Source of the DNA: Chloroflexota bacterium
Lineage (GTDB): Bacteria > Chloroflexota > Dehalococcoidia > UBA2985
Direction of reading: 5' to 3'
Length of the DNA stretch: 64,000 nucleotides
NCBI GenBank assembly: GCA_016210515.1
Contig: JACQTZ010000009.1
Location: 22,174-86,173 of the forward strand
Below are positions 8,887-17,950 of the stretch, piece by piece. How positions within the stretch are numbered: the first letter of the stretch is position 1; the number at the start of each line of letters is the position of its first letter. A program made the translations under genes and the position numbers. Under the pieces are notes generated by a model that worked only from the letters and a program-made list of their open reading frames with translations, did no database searches and was not told the origin of the DNA.

Positions 8887-9755
8887 GTAGTGGATGTCAC
8901 CCTGGGACCGGTGGAGCGGGCGTCGGGGCTGAGGCGCTCTGTAAGGGTAGCGTAGAAGTGGTTGGATGGATGGGAGCGCAGGAACCGGGCGATGTACGGG
9001 CTTCGCTTCACCTCGACGGTTTCCTCGGGCTCCAGGGGCAGGTCCATGCGGCCGTCTATGCTGAGCACCGCCTGGTAGTCTGAGCGGATGGTGACCTCCA
9101 CCACCGAGTCGGGAGGAAGCACCAGGGCCGTCCCCAGGCCCAGGTGAGTTGCCAGCGGATTGAGGAGCAGGTCACGGGACTGAGGGTGGAGTATAGGCCC
9201 TCCTGCAGAAATGGAGTAGCCCGTGCTCCCCGTCGCAGTGGCGACGATTACCGCGTCGGCACGGTAGGTGGTGAAGAGAGCGCCATCTATGCGAACCTCC
9301 AAATGCACCAGGCGGGAAACGCCACTCCTGCCCACAACTACGTCGTTCAGGGCCTGATAGGGCGCCGCCGCGTTTTTAGCTTTTTCGGAAACCGCCCTGG
9401 CCTGTAGCATGGCCCGCTCCTCTACCCACGCCTGGCCATCCAGGTACTCCCCCACCCTGCTCACGGCCTCGTCTGCCCCCAGCTCGGTCATAAACCCCAC
9501 CCTCCCCAGGTTGATTCCCAGCAGGGGTATCTCCCTGGGAGCCGCCAGCTGGGTGGCCCGGAGGATGGTGCCATCGCCCCCTACGGTGATGATGAGGGAG
9601 GTGGAGGGAGACACCCCCTGTCCCTCCATTGCAGCCGTGGGGAGAACCCATGAGGAGCTCCCCAAGCCCAGCTTCTCCGCCAACTGGTGAGCCAGCAACT
9701 CGGCCCGGGGTATGCCGGAGTTGTACACTATGCCTATGTTATCGGGGCCAGTCAT
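8883..9755 (-). CDS. nadK: NAD kinase
   Basis: Phosphorylates NAD to NADP. Contains the family signatures GGDGTILRATQ near residue 58, the nucleotide-binding GSTGYSISAGGPI and NPLATHLG further on. About 290 residues, usual length. An ATG at 9755 and a GTG one codon upstream are both possible; GGGGGTGAT precedes them, and spacing favours the ATG. Overlaps the downstream NUDIX gene by four bases. Confidence 0.95.
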   Translation of the reverse strand: MTGPDNIGIVYNSGIPRAELLAHQLAEKLGLGSSSWVLPTAAMEGQGVSPSTSLIITVGGDGTILRATQLAAPREIPLLGINLGRVGFMTELGADEAVSRVGEYLDGQAWVEERAMLQARAVSEKAKNAAAPYQALNDVVVGRSGVSRLVHLEVRIDGALFTTYRADAVIVATATGSTGYSISAGGPILHPQSRDLLLNPLATHLGLGTALVLPPDSVVEVTIRSDYQAVLSIDGRMDLPLEPEETVEVKRSPYIARFLRSHPSNHFYATLTERLSPDARSTGPRVTSTT

Positions 9756-9767
9756 CACATCACCCCC

Positions 9768-9823
9768 GCCCGCCTCAGGCGGGCGTGTCCCCGCTGCTTC
9801 GCGAGACAGATTCCCGGGGACAC
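9768..9823. other. Two adjacent inverted repeats just upstream of nadK
   Basis: GCCCGCC at 9768-9774 pairs with GGCGGGC at 9778-9784 around TCA; directly beside it GTGTCCCCG at 9785-9793 pairs with CGGGGACAC at 9815-9823. They lie in the putative 5' leader of nadK. No T-run follows on either strand, so this is not an obvious terminator. Confidence 0.5.
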
Positions 9824-9861
9824 CAGCACTGGGAGTCTAGCATCGGGCACATAGCGTGTCA

Positions 9862-9892
9862 ACGAAGGCTACAGGAAGAGGACGGCAACCGC
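9862..9892. repeat. 31-bp direct repeat, left copy
   Basis: Identical over 31 bases to 10764-10794, where the same bases encode the last codons and stop of nuoN. The two copies start 902 bases apart and bracket the GIY-YIG gene. On the minus strand this copy can also be read ...AVAVLFL-stop, like the NuoN C-terminus. Confidence 0.85.
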
Positions 9893-9964
9893 CTGAATGG
9901 TGTGGATGGGGAAAGGCATCCTGTCCAGGGGAGTCTCTAGAAAGCTGCTGGCATCCTAGCTACG

Positions 9965-10504
9965 CTACCGGGACGATTGGATATCATCAATCCTGGGAAT
10001 CCACTCCAAATAGTTTTGGAACTGTACTATGATCTTGCGAAGCTCACGCTCGTCTTTCTCAAACAGTTCCTTTAACTGGGCCTCCCGCATTGCAGCAGAC
10101 TCTCTGCTTTCCTGACGCTCAAAATAATACAACTTGGGGGTTCGCCCTTTGGTTGAGGGAACTTTATCCTCGCTGTGTTCCATCATCCGCTCCTCGAGGT
10201 CACGCGTGTGACCTATATAGAACCTGGGCTTCCCGTTCTGTTTCAGTATGTACACAAAAAACTCGCTGGCCTCGGCGTCCTTCTTCTCCCAAGCGGGGTC
10301 ACGCTCAATTTGCGTGGTCGTCCGAACACCACCTTGGAGACCCTGGGCGCAGGAAAGGCACAAATCGTACAGGACCTTCTTAAATTTACCGCAGTTGGGG
10401 CATTTGTTAAGAAGCCCCTCTGAAAAGTCGCCATAGTGGTCGTAGCATAGAACATATTTTTCTTTAATGACCTGTTCGCAACTCCAATACTGACAGAGAG
10501 CCAC
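9965..10504 (-). CDS. GIY-YIG domain nuclease with N-terminal zinc ribbon
   Basis: About 179 residues. The N-terminal part has paired cysteines (CQYWSC, CPNCG, CLSC) forming probable zinc-binding sites. The C-terminal part is a GIY-YIG fold: FFVYILKQNG for the GIY strand, FYIGHTRDLEERMMEH for the YIG strand with the conserved Arg, and a later Glu. A GTG at 10504 preceded by TAGGAGGTG is the best start; the longer frame upstream lacks a site. The gene is bracketed by 31-bp direct repeats. It may be a homing-type nuclease or a stand-alone DNA-processing protein; the target is unknown. Confidence 0.8.
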   Translation of the reverse strand: MALCQYWSCEQVIKEKYVLCYDHYGDFSEGLLNKCPNCGKFKKVLYDLCLSCAQGLQGGVRTTTQIERDPAWEKKDAEASEFFVYILKQNGKPRFYIGHTRDLEERMMEHSEDKVPSTKGRTPKLYYFERQESRESAAMREAQLKELFEKDERELRKIIVQFQNYLEWIPRIDDIQSSR

Positions 10505-10763
10505 TGTTGCCCACCTCCTAACTTGAGGATCACTACTAACAGCGGGTGTAGTATACACCCGGGACTGAAGAGCAGCTCTAGTGATCAACACAACCGGCCA
10601 GGTAAATAACTCGGAATTCCCTATTTCGGCCGACCCCATGCCGTCAGCAAGGCCAGAATGGGCAGCTGCAGATTACCCCCAGCCGCGCAACTCCCGCAAC
10701 CTATGCTGTAATAATCCGCATGATGACACTCTACCCGTGTCACCCATCATTATGAGCGAGAAT

Positions 10764-10794
10764 ACGAAGGCTACAGGAAGAGGACGGCAACCGC
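10764..10794. repeat. 31-bp direct repeat, right copy (nuoN 3' end)
   Basis: Perfect copy of 9862-9892. It covers the final seven nuoN codons, the TAG stop (10771-10773) and seven bases beyond. The interval between the copies carries only the GIY-YIG gene and about 260 bases of non-coding DNA. Confidence 0.85.
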
Positions 10795-12258
10795 TTTCTC
10801 GGCAAAGGTCATCAGGGGGCCGGGGAAGATGCCCAGGACCAGGACGCCCAAGCCGGTGATGACCAGGGCGGCCAGGGGAACATACCCTACGGGTATCGCC
10901 TCTTCCCTCTCTGGCGGCGTCACATACATGACCCTGACCACTCTGAGATAGTAGTAAGCAGAGACGGCGCTGTTCACCACACCCACCACCACCAGCCATG
11001 CCAGGTCGCTCTTCATCGCGGCGGTGAACATATACAGCTTGCCCATGAAGCCCGCCGTGGGGGGGATGCCCAGCAAGGAGACCATTGAGAACGCCAGGAC
11101 GATGGCCAGAAAAGGCGCTCGCCGCCCCATGCCAGCAAAGCCGCTTATCGTATCGCTGCCCGTGCGGTTGGAGATGGCGATGATGGCGAAAAAGGCCGCC
11201 AGGTTGGTGACGGCATAGGCCACCAGATAGAAGAGGACGCCGCTGGGGCCAAGGATTGTCTCCCCCGCGGGAGCACGAGAGGCGATGGCCGCCACGCCCA
11301 CCATGAGATACCCGGCGTGGGCAATGGTGCTGTAGGCCAGCATCCGTTTGATGTTGCTCTGGGCAATGGCCACCAGGTTGCCCACCGTCATGGAGACGGC
11401 ACTGAGCACGGCGAAGAGAGCACCCCAGTCGAGACTGAGCTCGCCAAAGGCCAGGTAGAACACCCGAAGGATGACGGCAAAGCCAGCCGCCTTGCTCGCC
11501 ACGGAGAGATACGCCGTTATGGGAGTGGGCGCGCCCTCGTACACGTCGGGGACCCACATCTGAAAGGGCACCGAGGCAATCTTGAACCCGAAACCGGCCA
11601 CTATCATGATGACACCCAGGAACAGAGCGTGGCTGCCAAAGGGCACAGTTGCATCCAGGGAGGCACCCAGTCGCTCAAGAATCGCGGCCAGATGCGTCGT
11701 CCCCGTGAATCCGTAGGTCAGGGCCATGCCGTACAGGAGCACCGCAGAGCTCATGGCGCTAAGCAGCAGGAACTTGACCCCCGCCTCGGTGGAGCGGGCG
11801 TCCCTCAGGAGGGCGGCCAGGGCGGCCAGGGGCAGGGATGTAAGCTCCAGGGCGATATATATGGAGATGAGGTCCGTAGAGGCCGCCAGGAGCATCATCC
11901 CGCAGGCGGAGAAGAGCATCAGTCCGTAGTACTCCCCCTGGAACTGCCTTATGCGGGAGACGTACTCCACCGAGGACATGACCACCAGGGCGAGGACTCC
12001 CATGACCAGGAACTTGAAGAACAGGCTGAACCTGTCCATCACCAGGGTGTTAAAGATGCCCGCCATCTGGCCGTCCGCCTCCCCACCCAGGTCTCCCCAG
12101 AGAGCTATGCTCAACGCCAGGGGAAGGGCCAAGCCAGCCACGGAGACGGCGGCCAGCACTCCCTTTCGTCGCACCACCAAGTCCAGGAGAATTACTACCA
12201 TCCCCAGGGCCGCCAGGGACAGCTCCGGAGAGAGCAGGTACACATCGTGAAGGGTCAT
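10771..12258 (-). CDS. nuoN: NADH-quinone oxidoreductase subunit N
   Basis: Membrane proton-pumping subunit of complex I, antiporter-like (Mrp family). 495 residues with about 14 hydrophobic helices; the discontinuous-helix lysine region (LTSLPLAALAALLRD, EAGVKFLLLSAMSSAVLLYG) and the VPFQMWVPDVYEGAPTPITAYLS signature are intact. ATG preceded by AGAGGTGG. It is the last nuo gene and is separated from nuoM by a 203-base repeat block, so it may need its own read-through. Its last codons are duplicated 0.9 kb downstream. Confidence 0.96.
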   Translation of the reverse strand: MTLHDVYLLSPELSLAALGMVVILLDLVVRRKGVLAAVSVAGLALPLALSIALWGDLGGEADGQMAGIFNTLVMDRFSLFFKFLVMGVLALVVMSSVEYVSRIRQFQGEYYGLMLFSACGMMLLAASTDLISIYIALELTSLPLAALAALLRDARSTEAGVKFLLLSAMSSAVLLYGMALTYGFTGTTHLAAILERLGASLDATVPFGSHALFLGVIMIVAGFGFKIASVPFQMWVPDVYEGAPTPITAYLSVASKAAGFAVILRVFYLAFGELSLDWGALFAVLSAVSMTVGNLVAIAQSNIKRMLAYSTIAHAGYLMVGVAAIASRAPAGETILGPSGVLFYLVAYAVTNLAAFFAIIAISNRTGSDTISGFAGMGRRAPFLAIVLAFSMVSLLGIPPTAGFMGKLYMFTAAMKSDLAWLVVVGVVNSAVSAYYYLRVVRVMYVTPPEREEAIPVGYVPLAALVITGLGVLVLGIFPGPLMTFAEKAVAVLFL

Positions 12259-12461
12259 GCTGCTGCCACCTCTAAGAGGGTGTTTTCAAAGGGATGTACT
12301 ACATTGCGAATTGTCCACCCCCTCTCTGACTCTCCCCCGTTCCACGGGGGAGAGAAATCCCCCGACTCGTCGGGGTTAGAGCCTGCCCCTTCGGTAAACT
12401 CAGGGCAGGCTCTGAGCGAAGCCGAAGGGATGGGGGCCTTCCACGGCTTGGGAAACACCCT
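12259..12461. repeat. Dispersed repeat inserted between nuoN and nuoM
   Basis: Carries a CTCCCCCGTTCCACGGGGGAG hairpin (about 12333-12353), a 'ccccgactcgtcgggg' hairpin and a 'ggtaaactcagggcaggctctgagcgaagc' piece, all features of the dispersed intergenic family. It interrupts an otherwise tightly packed operon. Confidence 0.7.
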
Positions 12462-13961
12462 TTAAGGCCCTCCCACCAGTTGCAGAGACTGGACTATAGG
12501 CTCCAGGCCTGCCTTGAAGACGTCCGCGAGGATTGCCGGATAGATGCCGACAACCATGATGGCCACCACCAGGGCCGCCAGGGGCACTGCCTCCACTACC
12601 GAAGCGTCCCCCAGAGTGGCGAACCGCTCCAAGGGGGGGCCGAAGAAGGCTCGCTGAAGCATCCACAAGATGTACCCTGCGGTGATGACGATGGCAAAAG
12701 CCGCCAGGGCGGTGATCCAGCTCCACACCTGGAACGTGCCCAGGAACACCAGAAGCTCGGAGACGAACCCGCTGGTCCCGGGAAGACCCAGAGAGGCCAA
12801 ACCCGCCACAAGGAATACCACGGCAATAACGGGCATGCGGGCAGCCAGGCCGCCCATGTGGGGGATGTGCCGGGTGTGAGCCTTGTCGTACACCAGTCCC
12901 ACCACCAGGAAGAGAAGCCCTGTAATGGTGCCGTGGGTGAACATCTGCATGGCAGCGCCCGTCAGTCCCACCAGGGACACAACCCCCCCTACTCCTACCA
13001 CCGAGGATATGCCCAGCAGCACATAACCCATGTGGCTGATGCTGCTGAAGGCAACCAGTCGCTTTAAATCGGTCTGCTGCACCGTCACCACGGCCCCGTA
13101 GAGCACGCTGATTACCGCCAGGAGAGCCAGAATCCAGGCGTACTCCTGGGCTTTGGCCGGGAACATGCCCACGGCTATGCGAATCATCCCATAGCCACCC
13201 ATCTTCAACAGGACTCCCGCCAGCATCACGCTCACTGCGGTGGGGGCATCGGTGTGGGCGTCGGGGAGCCAGGTGTGCACCGGCCACACGGGGAGCTTCA
13301 CCGCAAAGGCGGTAAAGAGGAAGGCGAAGATGGCCCCCGCGGGAAGGATAAGTCGCGCCCCCTCCATCTTCGAGGGCAGGTCTACGATGCTGAAAGTATC
13401 CACAGATAGGAAGAGGGCCAGGATGCCCACCAGCATGAAGGCGCTGCCCAGCAGGGTGAAGATGACAAACTTCATGGCAGAGTACTCTTTTCGGCCACTG
13501 CCCCAAATGGAGATAAGGAAGTACATGGGCAGCAGCTCCAGCTCCCAGAAGATGAAGAAGAGGACGAAGTCCAGGGACACGAACACACCCGTCACCGCGG
13601 TCTGGAGCACCAGCAGCCAAACGAAGTACTCCTTGACCCGTAGCTGGACATGCCATGAGGCGAAGACGGCACACATCCCCAGCAGCGCCGTCAAAAGCAC
13701 CAGGGGTATGCTCAGGCCATCTGCTCCCAGGTGATACTGGATGTTCAGGGCCGGGATCCAGCCCTCATAGAGCTCCACCAGCTCCATGTCCCCCACCCGG
13801 CGGTAGTCGTCTACTCTGAAGATAACGAAGGCGGCTATAGCCAGGGCCAGCTCCACCACTGTCACGGCTGCTGCCCACAGCCGAATACGCCTGTCCTCTT
13901 TTAGAAATAGCAGGATAACCAGCGCCCCTACCATCGGAAGGAACACTATTGCGGAAAGCAC
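12462..13961 (-). CDS. nuoM: NADH-quinone oxidoreductase subunit M
   Basis: Second antiporter-like membrane subunit of complex I. 499 residues, about 14 membrane helices. Conserved pieces seen: the FWELELLPMYFLISIWG helix with its buried Glu, the FAVKLPVWPVHTWLPDAHTDAPTA signature with its Lys, LLKMGGYGMIRI, and DLKRLVAFSSISHMGYVLLG. The start is GTG at 13961 behind a GGAGGT site. Lies 22 bases downstream of nuoL and so probably shares its transcript. Confidence 0.97.
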   Translation of the reverse strand: MLSAIVFLPMVGALVILLFLKEDRRIRLWAAAVTVVELALAIAAFVIFRVDDYRRVGDMELVELYEGWIPALNIQYHLGADGLSIPLVLLTALLGMCAVFASWHVQLRVKEYFVWLLVLQTAVTGVFVSLDFVLFFIFWELELLPMYFLISIWGSGRKEYSAMKFVIFTLLGSAFMLVGILALFLSVDTFSIVDLPSKMEGARLILPAGAIFAFLFTAFAVKLPVWPVHTWLPDAHTDAPTAVSVMLAGVLLKMGGYGMIRIAVGMFPAKAQEYAWILALLAVISVLYGAVVTVQQTDLKRLVAFSSISHMGYVLLGISSVVGVGGVVSLVGLTGAAMQMFTHGTITGLLFLVVGLVYDKAHTRHIPHMGGLAARMPVIAVVFLVAGLASLGLPGTSGFVSELLVFLGTFQVWSWITALAAFAIVITAGYILWMLQRAFFGPPLERFATLGDASVVEAVPLAALVVAIMVVGIYPAILADVFKAGLEPIVQSLQLVGGP

Positions 13962-13983
13962 TCAGCTACCTCCGGTGCACTTC

Positions 13984-16005
13984 TCAGTGCCATAGCAAGA
14001 ACACCACCATAATAAAGAGCACCCCTACAGAGATACCCGCGCCGTACGCCTGCACCTGCCCGGTCTCCAGTTGGGCGATGGCTCGCCCCGCGTTCCGCCC
14101 CAGAAAGGCTATGCCTGCTCCCGTGCGGTCAACAACATTCCTGTCAGCCCAGTCGGTGGCCTGGGCAAGCCCCCGATAGAACCCTCTCCGGACAATCCAC
14201 TCTTCGTACAGGTCGTCAAAGAAGTATTTACGGTACGCCGCGCCGTAGGCCGGCTTCAGGGCCGCCGCAACCCTTGCCGGGTCTACCAGGCGGGTGCAGT
14301 ACATCAAGTAGGCCAGGCCGATGCCCGCCAGCGCCATCACTGTAGACCCCAAGGCCACGAAGTAGCTGAACCCCTCGGGATGCACCTCAACCAGGGCCAC
14401 ACTGCCCAAAAGCTCTGAGAGCCAGTGGGTTGGAACCAGACCCAGTCCCCAGGCAGCGTTCAGGGGGTTGGCCAGGAACCCTGAGACCGCCGCGGGCACA
14501 GCCAGCACAGCCATTGGCACCACCATCACCCAGGGCGACTCCGCCAGGTGCACCCCGTGCCCCGCGGCTTGCGCCCCCCCTTCCACCCCTGCCCCGCCGC
14601 GAAACTCTCCGTGGAAGGTAACAAAAAGGGCGCGAAAGGCGTAGAAGGCGGTCATGAACGCGGCCACCAGGGCCATCCAGAAGACCACGGAACCTATCGT
14701 CCCGCCGTGATTGAAGGCCCCCACCAGAATCTCGTCCTTGCTCCAGAACCCCGCCAGGGGGAAGATGCCAGAGATGCTCAGAGCCGCGATGAAAAAGGTA
14801 GTATAGGTCCAGGGCATGTGTCGCCTGAGGCCTCCCATGTACCGCATGTCGAAGGTCCCAGAGGCATGGTTCACGCTTCCAGCGCCCAGGAACATGAGGG
14901 CCTTGAAGAAGGCATGGTTGAACAGGTGGAATATGGCCGCATCGTAGGCCCCCACCCCCAGGGCCATCATCATGTACCCTAGCTGGCTCACGGTGGAGTA
15001 GGCCAGCACCCGCTTGATGTCGTTCATCACAAGCCCCATGGTGGCGGCGAAGATGGCGGTGAACCCTCCGATGACAGCCACAATGTTCATGGCAGTAGTG
15101 GAAGCCTCGAACAGGGGGAAGAAGCGGGCCACCAGAAAGACCCCCGCGACCACCATGGTGGCCGCATGGATGAGGGCGCTGACGGGAGTGGGGCCTTCCA
15201 TGGCGTCCGGGAGCCACACGTGAAGGGGGAACTGGGCCGACTTGCCCACGGCCCCCGCAAACATGCCCACGGCTATCCAGGTCGCGACGCCCGCCAGAAG
15301 CCCGGCCTTGGCGGCAAAGTTTATGGAGGGGATGTCGAAGGCGTCGGCCTTCAGCCCGTGGGCAACCCATAACTCAGAGCCCGCACTGAAGACAGGATGA
15401 AAGACATCGCTGTTGAAGAACAGGTACAGGATAGCCAGCAGGAAGCCAACATCCCCCAGCCGGGTGACCAGAAATGCCTTCTTCGCCGCAGCCGCGGCCG
15501 CGGGCCGATGATACCAGAAGCCGATGAGCAGGTAGGAGCAAAGGCCCACCAGCTCCCAGAAAACGTATAGCTGGATGATGTTTCGAGCCAGCACCAGCCC
15601 CAGCATGGACGCCGTGAAAAGGGACATGAAGGCGAAGTAGCGGGAGTAGCCGGGGTCGTCGCGCATGTACCCCTGGGAGTAGACCTGGACCGCCAGGCTC
15701 ACACCGCTGACCACCACCACCATGATAGCTGTGAGAGGGTCCATGAGAAGTCCCACAGAGATTTCCAGACTGCCTATGGTAAGCCAGGGGTGAGCCTTCC
15801 ACCCGATTGCGCCTTCGTCATCCCAGTTCCAGACAGACCACAGCGCCCAGAGGGAGAGGGCAAAGGCGATGCCGATGGCGAGAATGGTGAGGTAGCCGCT
15901 GTACCTGGCGTGCCGGTTGTAGAAGGGCCTGATGAGCAGAGAGATAATAACGAAAGAAGCCAGGGGTAAGAGGAAAATAGCCCAGGCTGCACCTTCGGTT
16001 ATCAT
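13984..16005 (-). CDS. nuoL: NADH-quinone oxidoreductase subunit L
   Basis: Largest antiporter-like subunit of complex I, carrying the long C-terminal lateral helix. 673 residues. Signatures include FWELVGLCSYLLIGFW, KSAQFPLHVWLPDAMEGPTPVSALIHAATMV, NDIKRVLAYSTVSQLGYMM and HAFFKALMFLGAGSV. The C-terminal third contains the expected amphipathic segment and final anchor. ATG start. A repeat block and a small ORF separate it from nuoK. Confidence 0.97.
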   Translation of the reverse strand: MITEGAAWAIFLLPLASFVIISLLIRPFYNRHARYSGYLTILAIGIAFALSLWALWSVWNWDDEGAIGWKAHPWLTIGSLEISVGLLMDPLTAIMVVVVSGVSLAVQVYSQGYMRDDPGYSRYFAFMSLFTASMLGLVLARNIIQLYVFWELVGLCSYLLIGFWYHRPAAAAAAKKAFLVTRLGDVGFLLAILYLFFNSDVFHPVFSAGSELWVAHGLKADAFDIPSINFAAKAGLLAGVATWIAVGMFAGAVGKSAQFPLHVWLPDAMEGPTPVSALIHAATMVVAGVFLVARFFPLFEASTTAMNIVAVIGGFTAIFAATMGLVMNDIKRVLAYSTVSQLGYMMMALGVGAYDAAIFHLFNHAFFKALMFLGAGSVNHASGTFDMRYMGGLRRHMPWTYTTFFIAALSISGIFPLAGFWSKDEILVGAFNHGGTIGSVVFWMALVAAFMTAFYAFRALFVTFHGEFRGGAGVEGGAQAAGHGVHLAESPWVMVVPMAVLAVPAAVSGFLANPLNAAWGLGLVPTHWLSELLGSVALVEVHPEGFSYFVALGSTVMALAGIGLAYLMYCTRLVDPARVAAALKPAYGAAYRKYFFDDLYEEWIVRRGFYRGLAQATDWADRNVVDRTGAGIAFLGRNAGRAIAQLETGQVQAYGAGISVGVLFIMVVFLLWH

Positions 16006-16291
16006 CTGTCTACGCTGCTCCCTTGAACATATGCCTGGTCACTCTTCGACAGTCCTTCGGCGGGGCTCAGGATGCAGCTCAGGGTGAGCGGAGAAAGGAA
16101 TGTCATGCTGAGCCCTTCAGCTACGTTCAGGGTGAACTCCGCGAAGCATCTAAGGCGTACGTTGGTGCGCGGCACAGGCCTTAGATTCTTCATCCCGATT
16201 ACATCGGGATTCAGAATGACAAAGGTATCCCCCCGCTCATGGTGAGCTTGTCGAACCATCGTGGCAAAGCCTATTATCCCTCCATGTGTCA
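16006..16291. repeat. Dispersed repeat between nuoL and the small ORF after nuoK
   Basis: Holds characteristic pieces of the family: 'tcctcggcgggctcaggat'-like and 'agcccttcagctacgttcagggtgaactc', 'ttagattcttcatcccgattacatcgggattcagaatgac' and 'ctcatggtgagcttgtcgaaccat'. No gene recognised here. Confidence 0.7.
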
Positions 16292-16486
16292 TTACAGCTT
16301 CCTCAGAATCTCCTCTGCCACGTGCTCCCTGCCCCGGGGCACCATAATGCGATAGGCCACCCGCTCTCCCCAGGATAGAATATCCCCCTCAGGCAAGATG
16401 TGAGTGGGAAGACCCTCGCCTTCCAGGAGCTCCTTCCACATCTCCGCTATCATGAGATTGGGCGCCTTCTTGAACTCTACCCACAT
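16292..16486 (-). CDS. Small DUF2007-like protein inside the nuo cluster
   Basis: 64 residues, starting WVEFKKAPNLMIAEMWKELLEGEGLPTHIL and ending in a short C-terminal VPRGREHVAEEIL helix. The pattern of a residue pair with an NLMIAEMWKELLEGEGI helix and a following 'V' strand resembles the DUF2007 'putative signal transducing' fold (a ferredoxin-like alpha/beta unit). It starts six bases after the nuoK stop, so it is in the nuo transcript. It is not a known complex I subunit; role unknown. Confidence 0.6.
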   Translation of the reverse strand: MWVEFKKAPNLMIAEMWKELLEGEGLPTHILPEGDILSWGERVAYRIMVPRGREHVAEEILRKL

Positions 16487-16492
16487 CGCTTG

Positions 16493-16888
16493 CTACCCTC
16501 GCATCAGGTTGACCTGGGTCACATCCACCGTCTCCCGGCTGCGGTACATCGCGATTACGATGCCCAGGCCCAGCGCCACCTCCGCAGCAGCCACCGTGAT
16601 GATAAAGATGGCGAATATCTGCCCCGTGAGCAGACCGCTCAGCACCGTCTCCCCCAGGGCCGTCCCCTGGGTCAGGGCCGCGGCCACCTCGGCCTCCGCG
16701 GCAACTGGATTCACGGCGATGCCCTGAGGAACCACATATCGCGAGAAGGCCACCAGTGCTATGTTCACCGCGTTGAACATCAGCTCGATGGACATGAGAA
16801 CGGTGATGACGTTCCTCTTGGACAGCGCACCAAACAGCCCTATGCTGAAGATGACGCCCGAAAGAATGAGCAGGTTCTCCAGGTTCAC
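16493..16888 (-). CDS. nuoK: NADH-quinone oxidoreductase subunit K
   Basis: Three-helix membrane subunit that passes protons near the quinone module. 131 residues, longer than the usual about 100 because of an Ala/Glu-rich insert between helix 2 and helix 3 (around residues 58-85). GALSKRNVITVLMSIELMFNAVNIALVAF holds the conserved Glu, and the second conserved Glu is in AAAEVALGLGIVIAMYR. Its GTG start overlaps the nuoJ TGA stop (GTGA). Confidence 0.95.
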   Translation of the reverse strand: MNLENLLILSGVIFSIGLFGALSKRNVITVLMSIELMFNAVNIALVAFSRYVVPQGIAVNPVAAEAEVAAALTQGTALGETVLSGLLTGQIFAIFIITVAAAEVALGLGIVIAMYRSRETVDVTQVNLMRG

Positions 16889-17448
16889 AACTCATCCTCC
16901 CTCTCCCTCACCAGGGCCAAGGCCCCTATCACCGCCGCCAGCAGCACCACCGAGGCCACCTCCATGGGCAGGACAAACTCCCTCAGAATAAGGCGGGCTA
17001 TCACCACGGTTGCATTGCCGAACACGTCCTTGATTCCCTGCTCGATGTGGCTGGACACTTCACCGGTGTCCCCGGGCAGCACCTGGAAACCCAGCCGGTC
17101 CCAACTGTTCCATTCGGTGTTCACCACCACAAATGCAATGGCCGTGAGCACCATTGCAGCCAGCACCAGGGCCGGAAGCTGAAAGCGGTTGGAGGGGTTC
17201 CCTTCGTGGACGTTCCGCGTCAGCATGATGGCAAAGATGATGAGGATGGAGATGGCCCCCACGTAGATGAGGACCTGCACCACCGCCAGGAACTCGGCGT
17301 TGAGAAGGACGAATAGACCTGCCACTACCAGGAAGGAGATGACAAGGAACAGGGCCGCCCTGAACATGTCCTTCAGCAAGACCACAGCCAGCGCGGAGGC
17401 CACCCCCACGCCAGCCATGACCCAGAACGCTATATCCAGGGCTGCCAT
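16885..17448 (-). CDS. nuoJ: NADH-quinone oxidoreductase subunit J
   Basis: Five-helix membrane subunit of complex I that carries the pi-bulge helix near the E-channel. 187 residues. The LVVAGLFVLLNAEFLAVVQVLIYVGAISILIIFAIML segment is the family hallmark. The C-terminal part after the last helix ends with a charged EREDEL tail. ATG directly follows the nuoI stop with no gap; its own stop overlaps nuoK. Confidence 0.95.
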   Translation of the reverse strand: MAALDIAFWVMAGVGVASALAVVLLKDMFRAALFLVISFLVVAGLFVLLNAEFLAVVQVLIYVGAISILIIFAIMLTRNVHEGNPSNRFQLPALVLAAMVLTAIAFVVVNTEWNSWDRLGFQVLPGDTGEVSSHIEQGIKDVFGNATVVIARLILREFVLPMEVASVVLLAAVIGALALVREREDEL

Positions 17449-17949
17449 CTAACGGCCCACCTCTTCCCAGGATAGTGGCTGTCCCCCCTGGGGTCGGTAC
17501 TGCTTGGCCTCCAGCTGAGGGCGGAACCATGTGCTGGGGCGCTTCTCTGCTCTTTTAAGCTCCTCCACGGGTATCACCAGCTCGTCCCGCAGGTACCGTG
17601 CCCGCTCAAAGCCGCTGCCCATGAACAGGGCATCGTAGGGGCAGGCCTCCACGCACAGGCCGCAGAACATGCACCGGCCCAGGTCTATGTCAAACACCTC
17701 CACGGCGTAGGACTCGCCCTCCTGGACGTTGATGCCGCTGGGGTGAGTCACAATCCTGATGATACCCAGGGGGCAGTACTTGGCACAGCTAGCACAGCCG
17801 GTGCACCGCTCCACGTACCAGGCAAACTCCTGCCCCCGGAAGCGAGGCGCTTGGGGCACCGCCTCCTCAGGGTACTGGACCGTAAAGGGCTTCCTGAACA
17901 GGTTCACCAGGGTCACCGTGAGGCCCTTGGCAATCCCTAGTCCGTACAT
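17449..17949 (-). CDS. nuoI: NADH-quinone oxidoreductase subunit I (2x[4Fe-4S])
   Basis: Electron-wire subunit that carries clusters N6a and N6b toward NuoB. 166 residues with two ferredoxin motifs: CTGCASCAKYCP and CMFCGLCVEACP. N-terminal amphipathic part FRKPFTVQYPEE is normal. Starts one base after the nuoH stop. Because NuoEFG are missing here, electrons must reach these clusters from another donor, such as ferredoxin or an unlinked module. Confidence 0.97.
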   Translation of the reverse strand: MYGLGIAKGLTVTLVNLFRKPFTVQYPEEAVPQAPRFRGQEFAWYVERCTGCASCAKYCPLGIIRIVTHPSGINVQEGESYAVEVFDIDLGRCMFCGLCVEACPYDALFMGSGFERARYLRDELVIPVEELKRAEKRPSTWFRPQLEAKQYRPQGGQPLSWEEVGR

Positions 17950-17950
17950 G

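Noticed and set aside
9893..10763. Group I or group II intron carrying the GIY-YIG gene
   Set aside because: No intron core or domain V-like hairpin was recognised, and nuoN is not interrupted; the direct repeats suggest insertion behind the gene instead.
11317..12465. 382-codon plus-strand frame opposite nuoN
   Set aside because: Composition is that of an antisense shadow (Gln/Gly/His-rich), and nuoN is unambiguous on the other strand.
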